This document shows, in pieces, positions 27,981 through 36,887 of a stretch of DNA of 64,000 bases. Under the pieces are notes generated by a model. It had not been told where the DNA came from. It did no database searches and saw only the letters and a list, made by a program, of their open reading frames with translations. How positions within the stretch are numbered: the stretch's first letter is position 1; each line of letters opens with the position of its first letter. Source of the DNA: Anabaena sphaerica FACHB-251 (GTDB lineage Bacteria > Cyanobacteriota > Cyanobacteriia > Cyanobacteriales > Nostocaceae); contig NZ_JACJQU010000013.1 in assembly GCF_014696825.1 (NCBI RefSeq), forward strand, positions 1-64,000, written 5' to 3'. Position numbers and translations under genes: made by a program.

Positions 27981-29126
27981 TTAACATTCAAACTCTTCCA
28001 CAAAACTGAAATCATCTAAAGCAACTTGAATACTAAACCTTGTATTCACTGGACAGCGAAACCGTTTTAATTGAATGGAATTATCCGCCTCTCGTGCTGC
28101 GACTGATTGCACAACATCACCTGATGCAGAAATCAACTCTAATCTAATATTATTTTGTAAATAAGAATTACGTTCATGGGGATATAATTGAGCGCGAATT
28201 CCTACTCTCCCATCTGTTTCTGCTGTCAATTTCAACATCAAAACCAATGTTTGATTCCTATTTTGATTAGGCAAATCAATCACTTTTATCCGTCGAATTG
28301 ATTCTTCAGTAACATCATTATCTTGGCGAAAACTGAAGGCTAAATTTGATTCTGCACCAAATAAATTTTCTATTGTTTGCCAGCTATCTGCAAAAATATT
28401 CTCAAACCATTGCCGCAAATTAACAATATTTGAATTCTGTGTTGCTTGTAAAAAGTCTTCCCTTTCTAATAATGACCCCCAAATTTCAAAGGGTAATTCT
28501 AAGCGAGGATTAGTAATTATTGAACTTGCTAATCTCTGTTTGAGATTTTCTGCTTGGGTAGTTGATAAAATCGGCAGTGGGAAAATATCTGCTTGTGTTT
28601 GTTCTTCAGGATACAATTGACGCACAACCCACAGCACATTCAAATCCTCAATCATCTGATTAGCTTCCAGAGAGTAAGTCCTTTCTTGAGGATCATAACT
28701 ACCTTGGTTTTTTAATTGTTCATGGGTGGTATAACTCCAAATTTGCATCCACGCACCATCAGGACTAACTTGTACTGCTAAGTAGTAATCTCCGGCTAAC
28801 TTAGGAATATCTATCCATTCTTGTGGGACAAAAAATTCCCCAGTTTCTAAATTTTTATCGGGAATTAAAACCAAACGTTTTGTATCTACATTTATGGCAA
28901 ACCCATTTACTACTTCCCAAAGCTGAGACAGGGTTTCCACAGTAGCTTCTGGTGCATATTCTGTTTGTAACCAGGGCAGAAAGGTACTAAGACATACTTG
29001 ATTTAGAAAAGCATTCCAACGTCCACGAGGACTCACAAAAGACTGGCTTTGTTGCCAAGATTGATTTTGTACCTCTGAGGAAGTTTCTAAAAACAGTTGG
29101 GTAGGGGGGACACAGAACACAGACAT
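27981..29126 (-). CDS. DUF1822-family protein
   Basis: The 381-residue, probably soluble protein matches the cyanobacterial DUF1822 family in layout. The N-terminal half holds LVLIPDKNLETGEFFVPQEW and the YLAVQVSPDGAWMQIWSYT segment, and the C-terminal half is beta-rich (LVLMLKLTAETDGRVGIRAQ). No signal peptide, membrane helix or catalytic motif is visible. DUF1822 genes are known to accompany a sigma-like factor and CHASE2 proteins in cyanobacteria, as here. Its start codon lies 2 bp after the stop of the sigma-factor gene, which points to co-transcription and a shared role, perhaps as a regulator of that factor. The function is unknown. Confidence 0.8.
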   Translation of the reverse strand: MSVFCVPPTQLFLETSSEVQNQSWQQSQSFVSPRGRWNAFLNQVCLSTFLPWLQTEYAPEATVETLSQLWEVVNGFAINVDTKRLVLIPDKNLETGEFFVPQEWIDIPKLAGDYYLAVQVSPDGAWMQIWSYTTHEQLKNQGSYDPQERTYSLEANQMIEDLNVLWVVRQLYPEEQTQADIFPLPILSTTQAENLKQRLASSIITNPRLELPFEIWGSLLEREDFLQATQNSNIVNLRQWFENIFADSWQTIENLFGAESNLAFSFRQDNDVTEESIRRIKVIDLPNQNRNQTLVLMLKLTAETDGRVGIRAQLYPHERNSYLQNNIRLELISASGDVVQSVAAREADNSIQLKRFRCPVNTRFSIQVALDDFSFVEEFEC

Positions 29127-29128
29127 AA

Positions 29129-30340
29129 CTATTTCTCCTCTGAGGAGTGAGATTCCAGATTACGGAAATAATTCTGTAACCACTCCTCCAACACGATACT
29201 AATATATTTCACCACGTTGGAAGTTGGAGAAATATGCGCTGTCTCCTGACTCCATTTGGTAATGGCCAGCAGTAAGGATTCTCTGGCTTTGGATAATTGG
29301 CGTGAAACTTGATATTGTTGGATTTGCAGCTGTTGGGCAATTTGTTGCTGGGTGAGTGCTTGTTGATAGTATAGTTGTAATAATTGTTGTGCTTGGGGTG
29401 TTAGTTTTGCTAGGGTAGCAACTAACAAGTTATGAATTTCTATTTGTTGATTTTTTTGTGTTTCGGCTTCTTCTTCAGCAATTATACTAGCTAGTAAAGA
29501 TTCATGAGTATTATCTGGTAAGTCATCTTGCAACTCACCTTCTGTTTGTCCTAACTTGGGTAAGTTAAGGGAAGAAACCACTGGATAAAGATAAGCACGT
29601 GCGTGTTTGGCAGAAAAAAGCAACCATTTTTCTAAAGTTTCTGGAGTGCATTCTGTTCCAGGGTTTTTCAGGGTTAGACGTTCACGGTTATAAATTTGCG
29701 TGATGATGTCCCAAGTATCCTGGTCAGGTTTTTGTAATTTGCGGACACCTGGTGATTTACTGAGAATATAACCATCTGTAAAACATTTCCAAGCCAACAG
29801 GTAACGAGCAATTATTTCATCTGTTACTCCAGCATTTTGTAATGCTTCCTGTAGTCGCTTGCGGCTTAACTTCAGCAGCAATGCCCAATCATTGGCATAA
29901 TCTATTTCTTGTTGCTGACGCAAAGCATCACGGATAATATTACCAAAAGCCACATTACTGTAACTTTTTAGACTAGCTTTTTGGTTGGGGTCACAACCTT
30001 TGAGGATTTTTGGGACTTGAGCGATCGCTATCTGAAAACAATCAGCTAAACTACTCTGCACACTGGCAAATTGGGGAATGGTTCTTTTTACAGCCCAATA
30101 ACAAGTCTCTTGCAAATAAGCAGACAGATGACCAAGTGCTAAGGAGTTTGACTGAGTTTGCCAAGCTTTGTGCCAGTAAATTGCCCAAAAATTTTCTGAG
30201 TTTTGCGTTTGTGGTATCTGTAACAAGAGATACTGGATGCTGCGATGCAGTTTGGCATCATATACCCAACCATTTAAGCGTTCGGACTCAAATTGTAGGA
30301 AGGTCGCAAACATTTCCAGGATACTTTGCCGAGAGCGCAT
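29129..30340 (-). CDS. Divergent sigma-70-family factor
   Basis: This 403-residue protein has a clear region-4 helix-turn-helix at about 329-356 (LTQQQIAQQLQIQQYQVSRQL) after LTPQAQQLLQLYYQQ. A weak region-2-like helix, YSNVAFGNIIRDALR, lies at about 127-141. The linker of about 160 residues between them and the N-terminal 100 residues are not those of standard sigma factors. It is first in a tight operon with DUF1822, CHAT-CHASE2 and DUF928 genes. It is likely an ECF-like specialised sigma factor that transcribes this locus or the facing exoprotein genes; that target is inference. Confidence 0.75.
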   Translation of the reverse strand: MRSRQSILEMFATFLQFESERLNGWVYDAKLHRSIQYLLLQIPQTQNSENFWAIYWHKAWQTQSNSLALGHLSAYLQETCYWAVKRTIPQFASVQSSLADCFQIAIAQVPKILKGCDPNQKASLKSYSNVAFGNIIRDALRQQQEIDYANDWALLLKLSRKRLQEALQNAGVTDEIIARYLLAWKCFTDGYILSKSPGVRKLQKPDQDTWDIITQIYNRERLTLKNPGTECTPETLEKWLLFSAKHARAYLYPVVSSLNLPKLGQTEGELQDDLPDNTHESLLASIIAEEEAETQKNQQIEIHNLLVATLAKLTPQAQQLLQLYYQQALTQQQIAQQLQIQQYQVSRQLSKARESLLLAITKWSQETAHISPTSNVVKYISIVLEEWLQNYFRNLESHSSEEK

Positions 30341-30525
30341 GAATTAATAGGTTGCCAAGTACGGTTTATATGTTGATATCAAGTATAATTTAATTCTTTT
30401 TCTGAGATGTCTAATAGAAGGATAGTGCAGATTTAAATATAAAATTCCTAAAGATTATACACCCCCATAATACCATCAAAAGTCAAGAGGTCAAGAACCT
30501 TGTAAAATCGTTGCCTTATTGCTAA

Positions 30526-30548
30526 TATTCTCAACATTATTGAGAATA
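30526..30548. promoter_or_regulatory. Perfect inverted repeat in the divergent promoter region
   Basis: TATTCTCAA-CATTA-TTGAGAATA is a 9-bp perfect inverted repeat with a 5-base spacer, in the 416-bp gap between the sigma-factor gene (minus) and the antiporter gene (plus). Its TTCTCA...TGAGAA halves resemble operators of Fur-family repressors in cyanobacteria, but it could serve another dimeric regulator. It has no T-run, so it is not a typical terminator. The rest of the gap (30341-30756) holds no other gene. Confidence 0.4.
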
Positions 30549-30756
30549 GACCCTCTCCATTATCAATAAGTAAGAAAAACGTCTTTTTTGCAATATCTCA
30601 TAAGCACAAGTATTTGCTCATAAACCTATTTGTGCTTTTGGGTGAGGATTAAACAAAGCTGAAAACCAAAATTTTCTTCCTGCTGTACCCTCCCCTGAAA
30701 GAGAGAAAACTTTGTATGCTGAGTTAACAAGGTCTTTATATTTCTTATTAAAACTG

Positions 30757-33093
30757 GTGCAAGAGGATTTTCGGTTAATTGTCGATTTGGTTTCGGTTTT
30801 TGCTGTCGCTGCCTGTGGTGGACTGCTGGCCGCTCTGTTAAAACAACCTGTGCTGCTGGGATATCTGATTGGGGGGATGATTGTTGGTCCTGCGGGACTG
30901 GGATTAATTAAAGAAGTTGTCCAGGTAGAAACCTTGGCACAGTTCGGGGTAGCCTTTTTGCTGTTCGCTTTGGGTGTAGAATTTTCCTTGGCTGAACTGA
31001 AAAAGGTAAAGGCTATAGCTTTGGGGGGTGGAGGACTACAAATTCTTCTCACTATTCTCATCACCGTTTTGGTGTGTGGCGTTACAGGTGCGTGGGGCGC
31101 TTTACCGGCTAAGGGTGTATTTTTGGGTTGTATTCTGTCTTTGTCTTCCACAGCGGTTGTTCTCAAATGTTTGATGGAACGCAATGAGACAGAAACGCCT
31201 CATGGCCAAGTGATGTTGGGTATTTTGGTAGTTCAGGACTTAGCACTGGGATTGATGCTGGCTGTATTACCCGCTTTGCATGAACCAGGTGAAGTCATTG
31301 GGATGGCAGTGCTGACGGCTTTGGTACGCATTGGTTTATTTGCTGCGGGTGCTGTGGTGGCGGGTATTTGGTTAATTCCGCCTTTGTTGCGACTGCTGGC
31401 ACGAACTGAAAGCCGGGAGTTATTTTTGTTGGGGGTGGTGACTTTATGTTTGTGTATTGCCCTGCTAACTGAATATTTAGGTCTTTCTATCGAAATGGGG
31501 GCGTTTGTAGCGGGGTTGATGATTTCCGAGGTGGAGTATGCTGACGAAACCCTGACTATTGTTGAACCTTTGCGGGATATCTTTGCTAGTTTGTTTTTCG
31601 CTGCCATTGGGATGTTAATTGACCCGGTGTTTTTGTGGCACAACCTAGAATTGATTCTCGGTTTGGTAGCTTTGGTTTTCGTCGGTAAGTTTTTAATCAT
31701 CACTCCGCTGGTCAAGTTATTCCGCTATCCGTTGAAAACAGCTTTAATTGCTGGGTTAGGATTAGCGCAAATTGGGGAATTTTCCTTTGTGCTGGCTAGT
31801 GAAGGTCAGGCTTTGGGGTTGGTTTCCCGAAGGATATATTTATTAATTTTGGGAACTACCGCTGTAACTTTGATGTTGACTCCCTTTGTGTTGCGGTTAG
31901 TACCATTTTTATTTGATTTTGCGGAGTCCATGCCTTGGTTAAAACCTTATTTGGTGGAAGAACAAGCGCGTGATTTTGCAGAAGATTTACCTCTCAAAGA
32001 CCATATTGTGGTTTGTGGTTATGGTCGTATTGGTAAAAATTTGGTGCGGTTGTTGCAGCAATACGAGTTACCTGTGGTAGTGATAGACCAATCCGAAAGC
32101 AGGATTCAGCAGTTACGGGATGCGGGAATACCTTATGTTTATGGTAATGGAGTAAGTTTTCATGTGTTAGAAACTGCTGGGGTGAATCATGCTAAGGGAA
32201 TGGCGATCGCACTTCCTGATCCTGCTAGTATTCGTCTATGTCTCAAACGCGCTTTGGAATTATCCCCAGAATTAGATTTAGTGGTCCGCGCTACCCAGGA
32301 TAAAAACATTGAGGTGCTTTACCAACTGGGTGCAAGGGAAGTGGTACAACCAGAGTTTGAAGCTAGTTTAGAAATGGCTACCTATTTACTCACCGATGTG
32401 GGATTATCCCCAGAGGTTGTACAACAGAAAATGCAGGAAATTCGCAAAGACCATTATTTAGATTTGCGTCCTGAACGTTCTGCTTTGGAGGTTTCCCAGC
32501 ATTTACAGCAAGTAACCCGCGATTTGAATCGTCGTTGGTATGACTTACCCTCTGATTCCCCATTGATTGGCATGACTTTGGAAGAAGCGGATATGCGCTA
32601 TCTAATTGGGGTGAGTTTGATGGCTATTCGTCGCACTGATGGGGAAGAGATTGATTATCCCCATAGTCAGATTAAACTAGAAACTGGCGATCGCTTGTTA
32701 GTCGTGGGTGCCAATGAGGAATTAGCAGCGTTAGCGGAGTTTGCTCAAGGAAATGCAGCTGTTCCGGGAGAAAGTAATGCTTGTCAGTGGGTGAGTGTTC
32801 AATCTCACTGTCCTATTTTGGGTAAAAATCTGGCACATTTAACTACTGATGAACAGTATGGGGTAAAAGTGCAGGCTATTCGGCGAGATGGCAAGTTTAT
32901 CCGCCTTCCTCATGGCAACATGGAGTTAAAAACAGGTGATCAAGTGCTGCTGTGCGGTAGCTTTTCCAGCCTGAATGAACTTCAACAGTTGTTTACTGCT
33001 TCCTGCGGACTACCCCTAGCTATTCCCATCATCAGAGATGAAGAGGCAGAAACCGTCAATAAGTTTCTACCTGCTGATCATTTGCCAGAGTAG
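30757..33093 (+). CDS. CPA2-family K+ (Na+)/H+ antiporter with TrkA domains (KefB type)
   Basis: About 12 membrane helices (residues about 1-400) form the cation:proton antiporter domain, with GYLIGGMIVGPAGLG, LLFALGVEFS and LSSTAVVLKCL. A cytoplasmic TrkA-N (RCK) domain follows, with VVCGYGRIGKNLVRLL as its NAD-binding loop, and then two TrkA-C domains toward the C-terminus. These domains gate potassium efflux in response to nucleotides. I place the start at the GTG at 30757 (779 residues, MQEDFRL...), which matches the family N-terminus as I remember it. A TTG at 30712 with a GAGAG upstream would add 15 residues and is possible. Confidence 0.9.
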   Translation: MQEDFRLIVDLVSVFAVAACGGLLAALLKQPVLLGYLIGGMIVGPAGLGLIKEVVQVETLAQFGVAFLLFALGVEFSLAELKKVKAIALGGGGLQILLTILITVLVCGVTGAWGALPAKGVFLGCILSLSSTAVVLKCLMERNETETPHGQVMLGILVVQDLALGLMLAVLPALHEPGEVIGMAVLTALVRIGLFAAGAVVAGIWLIPPLLRLLARTESRELFLLGVVTLCLCIALLTEYLGLSIEMGAFVAGLMISEVEYADETLTIVEPLRDIFASLFFAAIGMLIDPVFLWHNLELILGLVALVFVGKFLIITPLVKLFRYPLKTALIAGLGLAQIGEFSFVLASEGQALGLVSRRIYLLILGTTAVTLMLTPFVLRLVPFLFDFAESMPWLKPYLVEEQARDFAEDLPLKDHIVVCGYGRIGKNLVRLLQQYELPVVVIDQSESRIQQLRDAGIPYVYGNGVSFHVLETAGVNHAKGMAIALPDPASIRLCLKRALELSPELDLVVRATQDKNIEVLYQLGAREVVQPEFEASLEMATYLLTDVGLSPEVVQQKMQEIRKDHYLDLRPERSALEVSQHLQQVTRDLNRRWYDLPSDSPLIGMTLEEADMRYLIGVSLMAIRRTDGEEIDYPHSQIKLETGDRLLVVGANEELAALAEFAQGNAAVPGESNACQWVSVQSHCPILGKNLAHLTTDEQYGVKVQAIRRDGKFIRLPHGNMELKTGDQVLLCGSFSSLNELQQLFTASCGLPLAIPIIRDEEAETVNKFLPADHLPE

Positions 33094-33266
33094 TCAAAAA
33101 GTAGGGTGTGGGGTGTGGAGAAAGACAAGGATTTTTTCATGGCATGGATTATTGAGTGATTTAAAGCAATGCAATCAAAGTGAATCTTGCAGCATTACCT
33201 AGATACGCTTTTTTAATAACCAAAAAGCCAGACATTTCTTCTCTACCTCCTCAGCCTTAATTTGGA

Positions 33267-33551
33267 TCAAGAATCGATATTGGCAACTTCGACTCTAGCA
33301 TCTCGTGGGACTAAGCCTCTTTCTACAACCGAGTCACTGCGAAGTTTCATATAAGCGATCGCCTGTCTGCAAACGGTAATTTGCTCGTTGTTGCCGTCTA
33401 AAATACATACACAATTGATATCTTGCCAAAAAACCCTACCTGTGATTAAATCACCAGTCACCAGCTTGAATTCGACTGTAGCTTTTTGTTTAATCCAATT
33501 CTGCACTAGTCGAATGCTAGGTAGGGTCGTATCAAATTCAGTTGCTGCCAT
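33267..33551 (-). CDS. hfq: RNA chaperone Hfq (cyanobacterial type) with extended tail
   Basis: Residues 1-72 match the short, divergent cyanobacterial Hfq: LPSIRLVQNWIKQKATVEF, KLVTGDLITGRVFWQD (Sm1) and CRQAIAYMK (Sm2). In cyanobacteria this protein forms a hexamer but acts with type IV pilus proteins more than as a classic RNA chaperone. The family is normally about 70 residues; here 94, with a tail of about 22 residues (SVVERGLVPRDARVEVANI) that looks like read-through into dispersed repeat DNA. It is divergent from dapF, 181 bp away, a gene pairing I recall from other cyanobacteria. Confidence 0.88.
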   Translation of the reverse strand: MAATEFDTTLPSIRLVQNWIKQKATVEFKLVTGDLITGRVFWQDINCVCILDGNNEQITVCRQAIAYMKLRSDSVVERGLVPRDARVEVANIDS

Positions 33552-33732
33552 TTTTGGTAATGATGTATGTAAAGGTAGATGAGGAGATGGGGAGATGGGG
33601 AGGCAACAGAAGCAGGGGAAAATTAATCAAATTTTGCCTCTTGCCTTTTGCCTTTTGGCTTCTCTTCCCCAATCATCTGGGACAATGTTTAAATTAGTAG
33701 TAACTTATCTTTGATAATTCATCTAGGGGAAA

Positions 33733-34572
33733 ATGGCAATAGAATTTACTAAGTATCACGGTTTGGGTAATGATTTCATTCTCATTGATAATCGGTCTTC
33801 ATTAACACCAGTTATCACACCAGAACAAGCTGTGAAATGGTGCGATCGCCATTTTGGCATTGGTGCTGATGGTGTAATTTTCGCACTTCCAGGACAAAAC
33901 GATACTGACTACACCATGCGGATTTTTAATTCCGACGGTTCTGAACCAGAAATGTGTGGTAACGGTATTCGCTGTTTAGCTGCATTTTTAACTGAGTTAG
34001 AAGGAATATCCCGCACTAAAGATTATTATCGTATTCATACTTTAGCTGGTGTGATTACACCTCAACTTACAGATGATGGTCAAGTTAAGGTCGATATGGG
34101 TTTACCTCGGTTACTAGCACAAGAAATTCCTACAACCCTTGCACCTGCTGACAACAAAGTAATTAATCTGCCTTTAGAAGTCGCAGGAACAACTTGGGAT
34201 GTTACCTGTGTCAGTATGGGCAATCCTCACTGTATCACCTTTGTGGAAAATGTGGCAGCTATTCCCCTAGAAAGCATCGGTCCAAAATTTGAACATCATC
34301 CCGTTTTCCCCCAAAGAATCAATACAGAATTTATTGAAATTGTCAACCGTAATTATTTAAAAATGCGGGTATGGGAAAGGGGTGCAGGTATTACCTTAGC
34401 CTGTGGTACAGGTGCTTGTGCTGTTTTGGTAGCTGGGGTATTGAATGATAAATGCGATCGCACAGCCACAATAGAATTACCTGGAGGATGTTTAGAAATT
34501 GAATGGTCAGAAATTGACCAACGAATTTATATGACAGGCCCAGCAGAACGGGTTTTTACAGGTAAATTATAA
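33733..34572 (+). CDS. dapF: Diaminopimelate epimerase
   Basis: DapF converts LL- to meso-diaminopimelate for lysine and peptidoglycan synthesis. The 279-residue protein has the N-terminal [15 protein letters not shown] and both active-site cysteines, one in [11 protein letters not shown] (C75) and one in LACGTGACA near residue 220. Both are conserved, so the enzyme should be active. The start ATG is preceded by AGGGGA at 33724-33729. The region before it (33586-33660) carries GGAGATG- and TGCCTTT-type short repeats. Confidence 0.96.
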   Translation: MAIEFTKYHGLGNDFILIDNRSSLTPVITPEQAVKWCDRHFGIGADGVIFALPGQNDTDYTMRIFNSDGSEPEMCGNGIRCLAAFLTELEGISRTKDYYRIHTLAGVITPQLTDDGQVKVDMGLPRLLAQEIPTTLAPADNKVINLPLEVAGTTWDVTCVSMGNPHCITFVENVAAIPLESIGPKFEHHPVFPQRINTEFIEIVNRNYLKMRVWERGAGITLACGTGACAVLVAGVLNDKCDRTATIELPGGCLEIEWSEIDQRIYMTGPAERVFTGKL

Positions 34573-34799
34573 AATATTGTAGGGTGGCCATCCTGCTATT
34601 GGTGTCAAATTAAGCTCAAGTCGTTGTCCCACAGCCGTTTTACCCCACCCCTGTGTCTTCTCATCTCAAGAAGGGAGGGGGGGTTTTGCGTCACCTTTCA
34701 TCGGGGTAGGGTTCTTGGGGATTGATTGATAATTGAGTAAGTTTGATATCTTGTAATTTTTGCCAGGATTTATCACCCAGAAAAACCGGGTGAAGTCGT

Positions 34800-34910
34800 T
34801 TATCTTTTGGTGGTGAATATAGTGGTAAACATCATTACCATTCCACCTAAAAGAATAGCGATCCCTAATCCTCCTGTGATTAAATCCAAAGTATTACTAT
34901 CAATGTCCAT
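34800..34910 (-). CDS. Small single-helix membrane protein, 36 residues
   Basis: This frame encodes 36 residues, beginning MDIDSNTLDL, with a hydrophobic stretch ITGGLGIAILLGGMVMMF (about 11-28) and a basic end (TKR). A GGAG lies 11 bases before the ATG, which is a sound ribosome-binding site. The layout, short acidic N-terminus, one helix and a basic C-terminus, is that of the small subunits of photosynthetic and NDH membrane complexes. I do not recognise it as PsbX, PsbY, PetM, PsaM or Psb30. Flanking DNA (34573-34799 and 34911-35158) holds no other gene. I judge it real but of unknown function. Confidence 0.6.
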   Translation of the reverse strand: MDIDSNTLDLITGGLGIAILLGGMVMMFTTIFTTKR

Positions 34911-35158
34911 TCTTTAATGACTCCAAAATTTACTGGTAATTTCAGAGTAAATCACTCTTTTTACAAATGCAATTATTGGTCTTAATTCTGCCAAATGAGC
35001 AGGGTTTTAGCACTGCTAAAACCTGACAATTTTTGTTGGGTTGCGCTGTCGCTTAACCCAACCTACCAAAATTTTTCACCGAACAGTATTGGTTATTTTT
35101 TGTGTTGTCCCCTTCCCCTGTCCCTGATCCTATTTATTGGTCGCTGCTGTAAATTCTA

Positions 35159-36634
35159 TCACTCTTGAATCCAGACAGAAAGCGACCCACCAGGACAATG
35201 GAACTCAGCCCAGCCCCATTCATTACTGTAAACTGGTTCTTTAATATGTTCTGTCAAATCATAAAATTTGGCGTTAGGTTTACCAACTTCCATCCATTTA
35301 CTACCACCAGATCCATCACTCATTAGTACAGCCATTGCTTTGGGATGTTCTGCATCTCCTAATCTTGTCCAGCCGATCACATTCCAATGATCAAAATAGT
35401 CATACTGTGGACCATAGGCAAAATTTTGACGGGCATGGAGGAATTTGTCAATTAACCAACGATGAGAAGGTAAGAAAATCTTGTGACGGTTGCCATCTTT
35501 TCCCCAATCTTCATATTCTGCACCATAGTAGTCGCCATAGAATACGCAAGGATAACCTTCTGCACGGAGGAGAATTAGGGCATAAGCCAAAGGTTTAAAC
35601 CAAGGTTCTACAGGTGCTTCTAAAGCTTGCAACGGTTGAGAATCGTGGTTTTCGACAAAAGTAACAGCATGAGTAGGTCGTTGCTGCATTAATGTACCAT
35701 CAAGAATACGCCGCATATCATAGTTACCACCTGATTTGCTGGCATAGTGGAAATTGTAGTGTAGGGGTACATCAAATAAAGACATTTTGCCACCCACAGC
35801 ATCAAGATACCAATGTAGTGTGCCAATATCGTTGAACCAATATTCACCCACCATAAATAAATCTTTGCCAGCATATCGCTTGAGGTGATCCAACCATTGG
35901 GGAAAGAACCAAGCAGAAATATGTTTTACGGCATCAATACGGAAACCATTTACTTGCGTAGTATCAAGATACCATTCACCCCAACGAGTTACTTCGTCTC
36001 TGACTTCCTGGTGTTGAAAGTCCAAATCACATCCCATCAGGTAAGCAAAGTTACCTTTTTCTAAAGCGACATAATCATCAAATCTTTTACCATCTAGTAA
36101 ATAGATAGTATTTTGCTCTTTAGAATAATCATCGTAATCAACGCCATCAAAATGCCACCAATGCCACTGAAACTCAGAATGTTTACCTTGACGACCGGAA
36201 AAGTTAAAATGGGTATAAGCATTGATATCTCGTTGCCAACCTTTGGGATTAAGCCGATCATCTTGGGAGAATGGTGTAGCCTTAGCTACTTCTTTAACAT
36301 CCCCTCCCATTCTGTGGTTGAGGACAGCATCCGCATAGACTTGCAAACCATATCTTTGAACTGCTTGAATAGCATCTAGGTATTGTTGGCGATCGCCATA
36401 TTTGGTGCGAATTGTACCTTTTTGCTCAAATTCCCCCAAGTCGTACATATCATATACGCCATATCCCACATCATAACCACCTGCCATTCCTTTATAAGCT
36501 GGTGGTAGCCACAAAGCCGTAAAACCTGCATGAGCTAATTCTTGAGCTTTGTTTTTTAGATCATTCCACAGGATTAAATCGGGGTCGATATACCAGTGGA
36601 AATATTGCATCATTGTGCCGTTGATTTGGGACAT
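35159..36634 (-). CDS. Cytoplasmic alpha-amylase (GH13)
   Basis: The 491-residue enzyme hydrolyses alpha-1,4 glucan, here presumably glycogen-derived maltodextrins. It lacks a signal peptide, so it acts in the cytoplasm. Visible GH13 motifs are ADAVLNHRMGG (region I), GFRIDAVKHI with the nucleophile aspartate (II), MVGEYWF with the acid/base glutamate (III) and FVENHDSQ (IV). The start MSQINGTMMQYFHWY is typical of the bacterial liquefying and cytoplasmic amylase subfamily. Length is normal. It is followed by the permease gene region on the same strand, without obvious coupling. Confidence 0.94.
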   Translation of the reverse strand: MSQINGTMMQYFHWYIDPDLILWNDLKNKAQELAHAGFTALWLPPAYKGMAGGYDVGYGVYDMYDLGEFEQKGTIRTKYGDRQQYLDAIQAVQRYGLQVYADAVLNHRMGGDVKEVAKATPFSQDDRLNPKGWQRDINAYTHFNFSGRQGKHSEFQWHWWHFDGVDYDDYSKEQNTIYLLDGKRFDDYVALEKGNFAYLMGCDLDFQHQEVRDEVTRWGEWYLDTTQVNGFRIDAVKHISAWFFPQWLDHLKRYAGKDLFMVGEYWFNDIGTLHWYLDAVGGKMSLFDVPLHYNFHYASKSGGNYDMRRILDGTLMQQRPTHAVTFVENHDSQPLQALEAPVEPWFKPLAYALILLRAEGYPCVFYGDYYGAEYEDWGKDGNRHKIFLPSHRWLIDKFLHARQNFAYGPQYDYFDHWNVIGWTRLGDAEHPKAMAVLMSDGSGGSKWMEVGKPNAKFYDLTEHIKEPVYSNEWGWAEFHCPGGSLSVWIQE

Positions 36635-36735
36635 TTAGCTGATTTCCTCAAATTGTTCACAAAATAATGGCGAAATATGAAAAGCTCATCCATTAGACAT
36701 CTCCGGTAATTAAATGTGCGTGGTTTGAAACCCTT

Positions 36736-36764
36736 GTAGAGACGTTCCGGCGGAACGTCTCTAC
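36736..36764. repeat. Perfect 13-bp inverted repeat
   Basis: GTAGAGACGTTCC-GGC-GGAACGTCTCTAC forms a perfect 13-bp stem with a 3-base loop between two minus-strand genes. The GTAGAGACGTTCC arm is of the type found as dispersed palindromic repeats in cyanobacterial genomes. With no T-run it is probably a repeat rather than a terminator. Confidence 0.7.
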
Positions 36765-36887
36765 CATATTTCCGGAGAGGTCTATTAAGTGTTTTAGATA
36801 GCCTGAGCTTTTTGATTCCTCCAATAGTTACTTGCTGTTTTACGGGAAATCACTGTGTTTTTTAGGAAAATTTTAGGATAATTAAAA

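Noticed and set aside
30618-31715. Minus-strand frames of 188 and 160 codons opposite the antiporter gene
   Set aside because: The plus strand has a full-length, family-typical antiporter. The minus frames are antisense shadows rich in K, S and P.
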